Source: Rutidosis leptorrhynchoides (taxonomy: Eukaryota > Streptophyta > Magnoliopsida > Asterales > Asteraceae). From it: DNA of 64,000 nt. The DNA lies in NCBI RefSeq assembly GCF_046630445.1, contig NC_092339.1, positions 53,615,501 through 53,679,500 on the forward strand. The letters are read 5' to 3'. The notes below the pieces were generated by a model. It made no database searches. It had not been told where the DNA came from and worked only from the letters and a program-made list of their open reading frames with translations. The translations under genes and the position numbers were made by a program. Each line of letters starts with the position of its first letter. Position 1 is the first letter of the stretch. Below are positions 47,141 through 57,920 of this stretch, in pieces.

Positions 47141-48170
47141 ATGTTCTTCACTTTTTTCTTTTTTAATTTTGATTCTTTTTCATGTTTAGTTTGTTAAAAC
47201 TCCAAATCCGAAAATTGGGTTAACATTTGATAATTGTTGTGATTATAGTTGCTTAAATCCGAATTTAGTTGCTTAAGTTTGATGATTTTCATGTTTAGTT
47301 GCTTAAGTTTGATGATTTTCATGTTTAGTTGCTTAAGTTTGATGATTTTCATGTTTAGTTGCTTAAATCCAAATTTAGTTGCTTAAGTTTGATAAATTTT
47401 CATGTTTAGTTTGTTAAGTTGCTTAAGTTTTGATTGTAATTGGTCCTAAAATTTAATTTTAATTAGTAAATTGATAGGTATACAAGTTTAATTAAAAAAA
47501 TTAGTATAAGTATATAATTATATAATTCTAAGTATACAAGTATGTTTATGCTTATGCTTATGACTATGCTTAGGTTTATGTTTATGTTTATGTTTATGTT
47601 TATGCTTATGCTTATGCTTAGGTTTATGTTTATGTTTATGTTTATGTTTATGCTTATTGTTGTATGCTTATTGTTGTATGTAGTTTATATGACAATATGT
47701 TTAGGTTCATGAATTTCATGCTTATTTTGTTAAGTTGCTTAAGTTTTGATTGTAATTGGTCCTAAAATTTAATTTTAATTAGTAAATTGATAGGTATACA
47801 AGTTTAATTAAAAAAATTAGTATAAGTATATAATTATATAATTATAAGTATACAAGTATAAGTGTATAGGTATATAATTATAAGTATACAAGTATAAGTA
47901 TATAATTATCAATGTTATTGTTTATGTTTATGTTTATGCTTATGACTATGCTTAGGTTTATGTTTATGTTTATGTTTATGCTTATGCTTATGCTTAGGTT
48001 TATGTTTATGTTTATGTTTATGTTTATGTTTATGTTTATGTTTATTGTTGTATGCTTATTGTTTGGTTTAGTGGTTAATTAAAAATGCTTGTTTATGTAT
48101 TCACTATATTTTGTATAAATGTATATGTATATATCATTGTTCTATTAACTTTTATTTTGTATTTATGCAG
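47141..48170 (+). repeat. Minisatellite-filled first intron of the TnpA-like gene
   Basis: It holds three to four 30-base units (GATGATTTTCATGTTTAGTT..) at 47275-47400 and long (TTATGT)n/(TTATGC)n arrays at 47540-47660 and 47920-48050. A direct duplication of about 100 bases (GATTGTAATTGGTCCTAAAA.. to ..TATAATTATAT) occurs at 47430 and 47745. The acceptor TTATGCAG is at 48170. Confidence 0.8.
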
Positions 48171-48495
48171 ATGAATTTCTTTGCTATGCTTTTCCTAATG
48201 ATGGCCGGGGGGGAGGGGGGGACGGGGGCCAAAATAATCGGGGTAAACGGGGAAAAACACAAAACATAGGTTTGCGAAAGTTGAGGAATGCTCATGGAAA
48301 ACTCCCGATTGACTTTGATATTAAGTTGAAAACCATTAATCCGATAGGCGACAATAGTGCAATGTTTGTTAATTTGATATCTAGTGTTGTTCGGAAACCA
48401 AGCTTCCCAAAATATTACAAGTGTTGGGCGGATGTGCCATCATCTTTCAAAGACGACGTCTGGGTTGATATACGCGTAAGTTTAATTAATTACCA

Positions 48496-48544
<49 letters not shown>

Positions 48545-48765
48545 TTATATATGTATATATATGTATATATATACACTTATATATGTATATATATGTATAT
48601 ATATACATACATATATGTATATATATACATACATATATGTATATATATACATACATATATGTATATACATACATATATGTATATATATATACATACATAT
48701 ATGTATATATATACACATACATATATGTATATATATACATACATATATGTATATATATACATACA

Positions 48766-48797
<32 letters not shown>

Positions 48798-49449
48798 ATC
48801 TTTTAATATATTTATTACTTTTTATCGTAGAATTACTTTCAAATTGATACATGGCTAGAAGGTGAGCATGCGGCTTCAATCCGAGCGGGTATTAACAAGA
48901 TTGCGGCGTCACGATGGAAAAACGCAAAAAGTGAGTATATTGGTTATTACGAATTCCTCGAAGAAGAATATCCGAATGATATAAATTTCATTCGTGCGAA
49001 CGCACCCGAGGATTGTGAACCCCGAGAGTGGGAGCCTTTTGTTGACATGATGCTTGACGAAACATATCGAAAGCGTTGTGCTCAAAATAAATTAAACCGG
49101 GCTGAAGTCAAATACAACAGTTTGCATGGTGCCAAATCGATAGTTAAACATTTGGTAAATTACTTACACCTACTTGTTTTTAATGTTTTATATAAATGAT
49201 AAAATGTAAGAAAATGGGTTATTTGATTTTATACATTTAAGTTATTTATTTATGTGTTTGTAGCACGAACGTCAAGCCAAGGATGCGAGAGTCGGTCCTA
49301 TAAAAAATTACAAGCTCTTGCACAAACCCAAGGATGTTACCAAGTGGAATGATTCGTTCATACCGAAAAAAAAATTACGTAAGTGATACATTTTTATAGA
49401 TTATGGTGTACTTCTTATAAATATAAGTATAAGCCAATTGGTGTACTCC

Positions 49450-49507
<58 letters not shown>

Positions 49508-49980
49508 GTCTTGTAAGTGATACATTTTTATACGTATGTTGTATATATAAATAATGATATGTTAGTAATATTTATATTTTTTTAACTTTGTAGAAAGATA
49601 TGAAGAGGTTGTTAAAAGAATTTCCCGGCACCGACGAGGAACTTATCATGGAACAAGTTTTGGGCGAACGACCGGGACACCAACGCGGATTGGGCCCGAA
49701 GAGGCCAAAGTCGGTATCTAATTCTGAATCTTCATCGTCTACCGGTCGGAGTCGTCAACCCAAAATACCACCACAACCATACTACACGGCGGCCGACATT
49801 GAACGAATAATTGCTTTTAATAATATGCAAATCCCGGATGATGTTCGACCAAGATTTGGCTATCCTCCCGGTACTTCCACTACCGGTACTTCCAATACCG
49901 GTACTTCCACTTCCGCTAACCCGAGCTCGAACCATGACTTTGATGACGATTTGTATAATGATGGATTTGCCAGTTTGTAA
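48171..49980 (+). CDS. TnpA-like En/Spm transposase-associated protein (Transposase_24 type)
   Basis: Coding exons are 48171-48475, 48831-49154, 49264-49378 and 49594-49980. Exon 1 has a Gly/Asn/Arg-rich start, then [29 protein letters not shown] and [13 protein letters not shown]. Exon 2 has [37 protein letters not shown] and [11 protein letters not shown]. The last exon has [20 protein letters not shown] and a Ser/Thr/Gly-rich acid tail ending DGFASL. This is the plant Ptta/En-Spm family, which binds subterminal repeats. Two oddities: G-runs at 48207-48224 with no Met in the good frame, and the final exon is entered in another frame (RYEEVVK, then a +1 shift near 49617). It may be mildly defective. 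Confidence 0.8.
48498..48800. repeat. TA tract and 20-base minisatellite in the TnpA-like intron
   Basis: (TA)n is followed by about ten copies of an ACATACATATATGTATATAT-type unit that is itself palindromic, then (TA)n again. Every frame on both strands is open here and gives only Tyr/Ile repeats, which are not proteins. Confidence 0.95.
49451..49501. repeat. (TA)n microsatellite in the last TnpA-like intron
   Basis: About 25 TA units. Confidence 0.95.
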
Positions 49981-50254
49981 TTTGTTTGGTGTGCGTCAAG
50001 ACAATTATGAAATGGTTGATATGTTTTGTAAACGATCTTTTATTTTGTAGTTTTTCGGATATTGTAATAATGCATGTTTGGACAAGTGTATGTTTCAAGA
50101 CTTTTGTTTAGTGTTATTATGGTATTTTGTGAATTCGCAATCGTTATTATATAGCAGGTTTTTCATTTGTAAATGTGCTGGAAACTGCGATTTTGTGCCG
50201 TATTATTCGGCTGGAAACGCAGAAACAGAAACTGCTGAAAATGCAGATAACAGC

Positions 50255-50590
50255 TTTCCCAGACGATAAGTCGTCTGGGAAGAGTCGTCCGGGAAGACAA
50301 ACAACGTCATTATGACGTCATTATTCGAGCGTTGTTGAGCGATTAAATAAAATAAACGGAGAAACGAGGAATCGTCCGGGAAGAGTCGTCCGGGAAAACC
50401 GTCCACGAACGTTCCGTTGAAAGTCAAAGTGGGGCCCACTTGTGCGTCCGGGATGAAAACGTGGTCGTCCGGGAATACTTTCTAGGACGGACTTTACCAG
50501 ACGACTTATTGGGGACGAATAATCGTCCGGGAACACTATAGGGGATGAGTAATCGTCCCGATTCGTCGTCCGGGATGACCCCGATTCTAG
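50255..50590. repeat. Right subterminal repeat array of the CACTA element
   Basis: Ten or more copies of TCGTCCGGGAA/CGTCCGGGA and variants (TCGTCTGGGAA). It is denser than the left array and mostly in one orientation, and is followed by the terminal repeat. Confidence 0.88.
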
Positions 50591-50595
50591 TAGTG

Positions 50596-50935
50596 AGCTA
50601 AGGTTACTCCCATCGTTCCCATCCAGGCTCCCGCCCACGCCCACCTGGGCGCCGATGGCAGCGGGCCGCCCAGGTCGTAGCCCACCATTCCGTTCTCCTG
50701 GTCGTGCATTTTAATCATATTTCTGGACGATGAGTTGGTGCCAAATGTAGCCGTTAAACAATGCAACGGTCATAATTTTGGCCGTTGCAAAATTAATAAA
50801 AAAAATTTTGTTTTTTACACTCTATATAAACACACATATATTTCATTTTATACATCTCAAACACATACATTTCATATACATTTCTTATTCAATATCAAAT
50901 ATCATCTCAAATTATCAATCCTTTTTCAAATTAAA
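50596..50935 (+). promoter_or_regulatory. 5' region of the Harbinger element, promoter of its transposase
   Basis: After the AGC duplication, TAA (50599-50601) and GGTTACTCCCATC could be a Harbinger TTA/TAA target and terminus; no matching right end is in view, so this is tentative. A GC-rich stem (CCCACCTGGGCGCC.., about 50640) follows. CTATATAAAC at about 50823 is a good TATA box and the next 110 bases are a typical AC/T-rich leader up to ATG 50936. Confidence 0.45.
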
Positions 50936-50970
50936 ATGAATCCAAATAACCCAAATTCCGATCCCGATAT

Positions 50971-53900
50971 TGAAATGTCCCGTTCTTATTGATTAAAAAC
51001 GTTCCATATTAATTGATTTCGTTGCGAGGTTTTGACCTCTATATGAGACGTTTTTCAAACACTGCATTCATTTTAAAACAAACCATAACCTTTATTTCAT
51101 CAATAAAGGTTTAAAAAGCTTTACGTAGATTATCAAATAATGATAATCTAAAATATCCTGTTTACACACGACCATTACATAATGGTTTACAATACAAATA
51201 TGTTACAACAAAATAAGTTTCTTGAATGCAGTTTTTACACAATATCATAAAAGCATGGACTCCAAATCTCGTCCTTATTTAAGTATGCGACAGCGGAAGC
51301 TCTTAATAATCACCTGAGAATAAACATGCTTAAAACGTCAACAAAAATGTTGGTGAGTTATAGGTTTAACCTATATATATCAAATCATAATAATAGACCA
51401 CAAGATTTCATATTTCAATACACATCCCATACATAGAGATAAAAATCATTCATATGGTGAACACCTGGTAACCGACATTAACAAGATGCATATATAAGAA
51501 TATCCCCATCATTCCGGGACACCCTTCGGATATGATATAAATTTCGAAGTACTAAAGCATCCGGTACTTTGGATGGGGTTTGTTAGGCCCAATAGATCTA
51601 TCTTTAGGATTCGCGTCAATTAGGGTGTCTGTTCCCTAATTCTTAGATTACCAGACTTAATAAAAAGGGGCATATTCGATTTCGATAATTCAACCATAGA
51701 ATGTAGTTTCACGTACTTGTGTTTATTTTGTAAATCATTTATAAAACCTGCATGTATTCTCATCCCAAAAATGACTATAACTCACTTTCACAGATTTTTA
51801 CTTCGTCGGGAAGTAAGACTTGGCCACTGGTTGATTCACGAACCTATAATAATATATAGATATATATCAAAGTATGTTCAAAATATATTTACAACACTTT
51901 TAATATATTTTGATGTTTTAAGTTTATTAAGTCAGCTGTCCTCGTTAGTAACCTACAACTAGTTGTCCACAGTTAGATGTACAGAAATAAATCGATAAAT
52001 ATTATCTTGAATCAATCCACGACCCAGTGTATACGTATCTCAGTATTGATCACAACTCAAACTATATATATTTTGGAATCAACCTCAACCCTGTATAGCT
52101 AACTCCAACATTCACATATAGAGTGTCTATGGTTGTTCCGAAATATATATAGATGTGTCGACATGATAGGTCAAAACATTGCATACGTGTCTATGGTATC
52201 TCAAGATTATATAATATACAATACAAGTTGATTAAGTTATGGTTGGAATAGATTTGTTACCAATTTTCACGTAGCTAAAATGAGAAAAATTATCCAATCT
52301 TGTTTTACCCATAACTTCTTCATTTTAAATCCGTTTTGAGTGAATCAAATTGCTATTGTTTCATATTGAACTCTATTTTATGAATCTAAACAGAAAAAGT
52401 ATAGGTTTATAGTCGGGAAAATAAGTTACAAGTCATTTTTGTAAAGGTAGTCATTTCAGTCGAAAGAACGACGTCTAGATGACCATTTTAGAAAACATAC
52501 TTCCACTTTGAGTTTAACCATAATTTTTGGATATAGTTTCATGTTCATAATAAAAATCATTTTCTCAGAATAACAACTTTTAAATCAAAGTTTATCATAG
52601 TTTAATTAACTAACCCAAAACAGCCCGCGGTGTTACTACGACGGCGTAAATCCGGTTTTACGGTGTTTTTCGTGTTTCCAGGTTTTAAATCATTAAGTTA
52701 GCATATCATATAGATATAGAACATGTGTTTAGTTGATTTTAAAAGTCAAGTTAGAAGGATTAACTTTTGTTTGCGAACAAGTTTAGAATTAACTAAACTA
52801 TGTTCTAGTGATTACAAGTTTAAACCTTCGAATAAGATAGCTTTATATGTATGAATCGAATGATGTTATGAACATCATTACTACTTTAAGTTCCTTGGAT
52901 AAACCTACTGGAAAAGAGAAAAATGGATCTAGCTTCAACGGATCCTTGGATGGCTCGAAGTTCTTGAAGCAGAATCATGACACGAAAACAAGTTCAAGTA
53001 AGATCATCACTTGAAATAAGATTGTTATAGTTATAGAAATTGAAACAAAGTTTGAATATGATTATTACCTTGTATTAGAATGATAACCTACTGTAAGAAA
53101 CAAAGATTTCTTGAGGTTGGATGATCACCTTACAAGATTGGAAGTGAGCTAGCAAACTTGAAAGTATTCTTGATTTTATGTAACTAGAACTTGTAGAATA
53201 TATGAAGAACACTTAGAACTTGAAGATAGAACTTGAGAGAGATCAATTAGATGAAGAAAATTGAAGAATGAAAGTATTTGTAGGTGTTTTTGGTCGTTGG
53301 TGTATGGATTAGATATAAAGGATATGTAATTATGTTTTCATGTAAATAAGTCATGAATGATTACTCATATTTTTGTAATTTTATGAGATATTTCATGCTA
53401 GTTGCCAAATGATGGTTCCCACATGTGTTAGGTGACTCACATGGGCTGCTAAGAGCTGATAATTGGAGTGTATATACCAATAGTACATACATCTAAAAGC
53501 TGTGTATTGTACGAGTACGAATACGGGTGCATACGAGTAGAATTGTTGATGAAACTGAACGAGGATGTAATTGTAAGCATTTTTGTTAAGTAGAAGTATT
53601 TTGATAAGTGTATTGAAGTCTTTCAAAAGTGTATAAATACATATTAAAACACTACATGTATATACATTTTAACTGAGTCGTTAAGTCATCGTTAGTCGTT
53701 ACATGTAAGTGTTGTTTTGAAACCTTTAGGTTAACGATCTTGTTAAATGTTGTTAACCCAATGTTTATAATATCAAATGAGATTTTAAATTATTATATTA
53801 TCATGATATTATCATGTATGAATATCTCTTAATATGATATATATATACATTAAATGTCTTTACAACGATAATCGTTACATATATGTCTCGTTTAAAAATC

Positions 53901-54202
53901 ATTAAGTTAGTAGTCTTATTTTTACATATGTAGTTCATTGTTAATATACTTAATGATATGTTTACTTATCATAGTATCATGTTAACTATATATATATCCA
54001 TATATATGTCATCATATAGTTTTTACAAGTTTTAACGTTCGTGAATCACCGGTCAACTTGGGTGGTCAATTGTCTATATGAAACATATTTCAATTAATCA
54101 AGTCTTAACAAGTTTGATTGCTTAACATGTTGGAAACATTTAATCATGTAAATATCAATCTCAATTAATATATATAAACATGGAAAAGTTCGGGTCACTA
54201 CA
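50971..54202 (-). repeat. 3' LTR of the chimeric gypsy element
   Basis: It is bounded by the polypurine block at 54203 (CGAAATTTATTTAACGGGTA read on minus). No gene lies inside; open frames such as 51717-51962 recur in the other LTR (58667-58912). Confidence 0.92.
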
Positions 54203-54237
54203 GTACCTACCCGTTAAATAAATTTCGTCCCGAAATT

Positions 54238-56438
54238 TTAAGCTGTTGAAGGTGTTAACGAATCTTCTGGAAATAGATGCGGGTATTTCTTCTTCATCTG
54301 ATCTTCACGCTCCCAGGTGAACTCGGGTCCTCTACGAGCATTCCATCGAACCTTAACAATTGGTATCTTGTTTTGCTTAAGTCTTTTAACCTCACGATCC
54401 ATTATTTCGACGGGTTCTTCGATGAATTGAAGTTTTTCGTTGATTTGGATTTCATCTAACGGAATAGTAAGATCTTCTTTAGCAAAACATTTCTTTAAAT
54501 TTGAGACGTGGAAAGTGTTATGTACAGCCGCGAGTTGTTGAGGTAACTCAAGTCGGTAAGCTACTGGTCCGACACGATCAATAATCTTGAATGGTCCAAT
54601 ATACCTTGGATTTAATTTCCCTCGTTTACCAAATCGAACAACGCCTTTCCAAGGTGCAACTTTAAGCATGACCATCTCTCCAATTTCAAACTCTATATCT
54701 TTTCTTTTAATGTCAGCGTAGCTCTTTTGTCGACTTTGGGCGGTTTTCAACCGTTGTTGAATTTGGATGATCTTCTCGGTAGTTTCTTGTATAATCTCCG
54801 GACCCGTAATCTGTCTATCCCCCACTTCACTCCAACAAATCGGAGACCTGCACTTTCTACCATAAAGTGCTTCAAACGGCGCCATCTCAATGCTTGAATG
54901 GCAGCTGTTGTTGTAGGAAAATTCTGCTAACGGTAGATGTCGATCCCAACTGTTTCCGAAATCAATAACACATGCTCGTAGCATGTCTTCAAGCGTTTGT
55001 ATCGTTCTTTCACTCTGCCCATCAGTTTGTGGATGATAGGCAGTACTCATGTCTAGACGAGTTCCTAATGCTTGCTGTAATGTCTGCCAGAATCTTGAAA
55101 TAAATCTGCCATCCCTATCAGAGATAATAGAGATTGGTATTCCATGTCTGGAGACGACTTCCTTCAAATACAGTCGTGCTAACTTCTCCATCTTGTCATC
55201 TTCTCTTATTGGCAAGAAATGTGCTGATTTGGTGAGACGATCAACTATTACCCAAATAGTATCAAAACCACTTGCAGTCCTTGGCAATTTAGTGATGAAA
55301 TCCATGGTAATGTTTTCTCATTTCCATTCCGGGATTTCGGGTTGTTGAAGTAGACCTGATGGTTTCTGATGCTCAGCTTTGACCTTAGAACACGTCAAAC
55401 ATTCTCCTACGTATTTAGCAACATCGACTTTCATACCCGGCCACCAAAAATGTTTCTTGAGATCCTTGTACATCTTCTCCGTTCCAGGATGTATTGAGTA
55501 TCTGGTTTTATGAGCTTCTCTAAGTACCATTTCTCTCATATCTCCAAATTTTGATACCCAAATCCTTTCAGCCCTATACCGGGTTCCGTCTTCCCGAATA
55601 TTAAGATGCTTCTCCGATCCTTTGGGTATTTCATTCTTTAAATTTCCCTCTTTTAAAACTCCTTGTTGCGCCTCCTTTATTTGAGTAGTAAGGTTATTAT
55701 GAATCATTATATTCATAGATTTTACTCGAATGGGTTCTCTGTCCTTCCTGCTCAAGGCATCGGCTACCACATTTGCCTTCCCCGGTGGTAACGAATCTCA
55801 AAGTTGTAATCATTCAATAATTCAATCCACCTACGCTGCCTCATATTCAGTTGTTTCTGATTAAATATGTGTTGAAGACTTTTGTGGTCGGTATATATAA
55901 TACTTTTGACCCCATATAAGTAGTGCCTCCAAGTCTTTAATGCAAAAACAACCGCGCCTAATTCCAAATCATGCGTCGTATAATTTTGTTCGTGAATCTT
56001 CAATTGTCTAGACGCATAAGCAATCACCTTCGTTCGTTGCATTAATACACAACCGAGACCTTGCTTTGATGCGTCACAATAAATCACAAAATCATCATTC
56101 CCTTCAGGCAATGACAATATAGGTGCCGTAGTTAGCTTTTTCTTCAATAACTGAAACGCTTTCTCTTGTTCATCATTCCATTCAAATTTCTTCCCTTTAT
56201 GCGTTAATGCAGTCAAGGGTTTTGCTATTCTGGAAAAGTCTTGGATGAACCTTCTGTAGTAACCAGTTAGTCCTAAAAATTGGCATATGTGTTTCGGAGT
56301 TTTCGGGGTTTCCCACTTTTCAACAGTTTCTATCTTTGCCGGATCCACCTTAATACCTTCTTTGTTCACTATGTGACCGAGGAATTGAACTTCTTCCAAC
56401 CAAAATGCACACTTTGAAAACCAAAATGTTCACTATGT
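54238..56438 (-). pseudogene. pol: Gypsy pol remnant: RT end, RNase H, zinc-binding and integrase with chromodomain-like end
   Basis: In minus order: [16 protein letters not shown] and the RT thumb; RNase H with [34 protein letters not shown] and [23 protein letters not shown]; an H2C2 integrase head HPGTEKMYKDLKKHFWWPGM..CLTCSKVK; the integrase core [20 protein letters not shown] and [20 protein letters not shown]; then [22 protein letters not shown] and an end [20 protein letters not shown] one-base loss near 55790 shifts frame and TGG to TGA at 55318-55320 stops it before integrase. RT motifs A to C are absent: the sequence begins at the junction near 56432 with the F-box-type ORF. Confidence 0.9.
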
Positions 56439-56975
56439 TGTAACGTCGTCAAAGGGACGAGGGTTACGTAATGTCCAACAGTCCCGTAAAAATCTAAAAA
56501 CCTCATTTCTTACCCCAATTACCGACTCCGTCACTTGTGGAAACGTTTTGTTTAATAGTTGTAGCCCGATGTTCTTGTTCTCACTTTGGTGAGAAGCGAA
56601 CATTACTAATCCGTAAGCATAACATGCTTCTTTATGTTGCATGTTAGCCGCTTTTTCTAAATCACGAAGTCCAATATTCGGATATATTGAGTCAAAATAA
56701 TTTCTTAACCCATTGCGTAAAATAGCATTTGGGTTCCCCGCAATATATGCGTCAAAGTAAACACATCGTAACTTATGAATTTCCCAATGTGATATCCCCC
56801 ATCTTTCGAACGAAAGCCTTTTATAAACCAAGGCATTCTTGGAACGTTCTTCGAATGTCTTACAAACTGATCTCGCCTTAAATAGTTGTGCCGAAGAATT
56901 CTGACCGACTCTAGACAAGATTTCATCAATCATGTCTCCGGGTAGGTCTTTTAAAATATTGGGTTGTCTATCCAT
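56433..56975 (-). CDS. F-box protein (At2g35280-like) captured in a gypsy element, 3'-truncated
   Basis: The protein has 180 residues from ATG 56975. The N-terminal F-box LKDLPGDMIDEILSRVGQNS..KARSVCKTF is clear. A middle part follows (KRLSFERWGISHW) and then a Sel1/TPR-like segment DLEKAANMQHKEACYAYGLVMF..NKNIGLQLLN seen in a large plant F-box family. F-box proteins recruit targets to SCF ubiquitin ligases through SKP1. The family continues after CWxLRNPxPF with a Cys/His-rich tail; here the frame ends PFDDVTT at the stop and the sequence switches to gypsy RT within about 40 bases. It has no introns and the same orientation as the element, fitting a retrotransposed capture. Confidence 0.8.
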   Translation of the reverse strand: MDRQPNILKDLPGDMIDEILSRVGQNSSAQLFKARSVCKTFEERSKNALVYKRLSFERWGISHWEIHKLRCVYFDAYIAGNPNAILRNGLRNYFDSIYPNIGLRDLEKAANMQHKEACYAYGLVMFASHQSENKNIGLQLLNKTFPQVTESVIGVRNEVFRFLRDCWTLRNPRPFDDVTT

Positions 56976-57114
56976 TTTGTGTTTTTATACTGTAAAATAG
57001 ACAAGAGTTAGATTCATAAAAAAAAAATACTTATTAATACAAGCAATTTTTACATATATCATAAAGCATAAGCACACTATATTACATATATTACACCACA
57101 CGAATACAACTATC

Positions 57115-57711
57115 TTATTCCGACTCGCTCATTTCTTCTTCTTCAGTTTTGGTTCGTTTTGCCAAGTTTCTAGGGATATATGATGTTTCCCTAATACGAG
57201 CCGTTGTTTTCCACATTGGTTTAGTAAAACCTGGTGGTTTAGAGGTTCCCGGGTCATTGTTACAACTTAAGGACTTCGGGGGTTGACGATACATATAAAG
57301 TTCATCGGGGTTGGAATTAGATTTCTCTATTTTTATGCCCTTTCCCTTATTATTTTCTTTTGCCTTTTTTAATTCAGTTGGGGTAATTTCTATAACATCA
57401 TCGGAATTCTCGTCGGAATCTGATTCATCGGAGAATTGGTAATCCTCCCAATATTTTGCTTCCTTGGCGGAAACACCATTGACCATAATTAACCTTGGTC
57501 GGTTGGTTGAGGATTTTATTTTACTTAACCGTTTTATTATTTCCCCCACCGGTTCTATTTCTTCATCCGGTTCCGATTCTTCTTCCGGTTCCGACTCTTC
57601 TTCCGGTTCCTCATCGGGAACTTGTGAATCAGTCCACGAATCATTCCAATTTACATTTGACTCTTCATTATTATTAGGTGAGTCAATGGGACTTGTTCTA
57701 GAGGTAGACAT
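57115..57711 (-). CDS. Acidic unknown ORF in the Gag position of the chimeric gypsy element
   Basis: The ORF has 198 residues from ATG 57711. It has a strongly acidic repeat block (EEPEEESEPEEESEPDEEIE, about residues 35-55), then KRLSKIKSSTNRPRLIMV, a second acidic block QFSDESDSDENSDDVIE, a basic stretch KKAKENNKGKGIKIEK and a C-terminal KRTKTEEEEMSESE. It has no zinc knuckle or known Gag fold. It sits just after the leader where Gag should begin and just before the F-box ORF (140 bases apart), so both were probably captured from one host transcript or the ORF replaces Gag. Function unknown. Confidence 0.65.
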   Translation of the reverse strand: MSTSRTSPIDSPNNNEESNVNWNDSWTDSQVPDEEPEEESEPEEESEPDEEIEPVGEIIKRLSKIKSSTNRPRLIMVNGVSAKEAKYWEDYQFSDESDSDENSDDVIEITPTELKKAKENNKGKGIKIEKSNSNPDELYMYRQPPKSLSCNNDPGTSKPPGFTKPMWKTTARIRETSYIPRNLAKRTKTEEEEMSESE

Positions 57712-57831
57712 CTATCACATAATATCAAACGCGTTAAGAGATTAATATATCACATAATATTCACATGTTAAAAATATATAGTTTTCAACAAAATTTGTTA
57801 AGCAATCATTTTTCAAGTAAACACGATCGAA

Positions 57832-57920
57832 GTCCAGACTCACTAATGCATCCTAACAAACTCGATAAGACACACTAATGCAAAATTCTGGTTCTCTAAG
57901 ACCAACGCTCGGATACCAAC
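57832..57920 (-). promoter_or_regulatory. Leader and primer-binding site of the chimeric gypsy element
   Basis: TGGTATCCGAGC (57907-57918 on minus) lies two bases from the LTR. The leader is nearly that of 42490-42579 with a few changes. Confidence 0.85.

Larger units (their letters stand above)
30848..50595. mobile_element. CACTA (En/Spm) transposon, 19.7 kb, with nested retroelement
   Basis: The left terminus CACTACTAGAA (30848) and right terminus TTCTAGTAGTG (ending 50595) are perfect 11-base inverted repeats. AGC lies outside both (30845-30847, 50596-50598), the three-base duplication typical of CACTA elements. Subterminal CCGGACGA/TCGTCCGG repeats occur at both ends. Of the two usual genes, a TnpA-like ORF is present at 48.2-50.0 kb, while the Tnp2/TnpD transposase is not seen. 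Other genes lie at 31.2, 31.9-32.7, 33.4 and 46.1 kb. About 12.1 kb (33986-46091) is a later LTR-retrotransposon insertion, leaving about 7.6 kb of CACTA sequence. Confidence 0.92.

Noticed and set aside
48541-48800. CRISPR-like periodic repeat
   Set aside because: The units have no unique spacers and the context is a plant nuclear intron; it is an AT minisatellite.
48272-48879. Several overlapping open frames of Tyr/Ile/Cys repeats on both strands
   Set aside because: They are translations of the TA tract and palindromic 20-base minisatellite in an intron. Only the first 200 bases of the plus frame belong to a real exon.
56433-56975. F-box ORF as an ordinary host gene
   Set aside because: It lies between LTRs in the element's orientation, is fused at its 3' end to RT sequence and has no flanking target duplication of its own.
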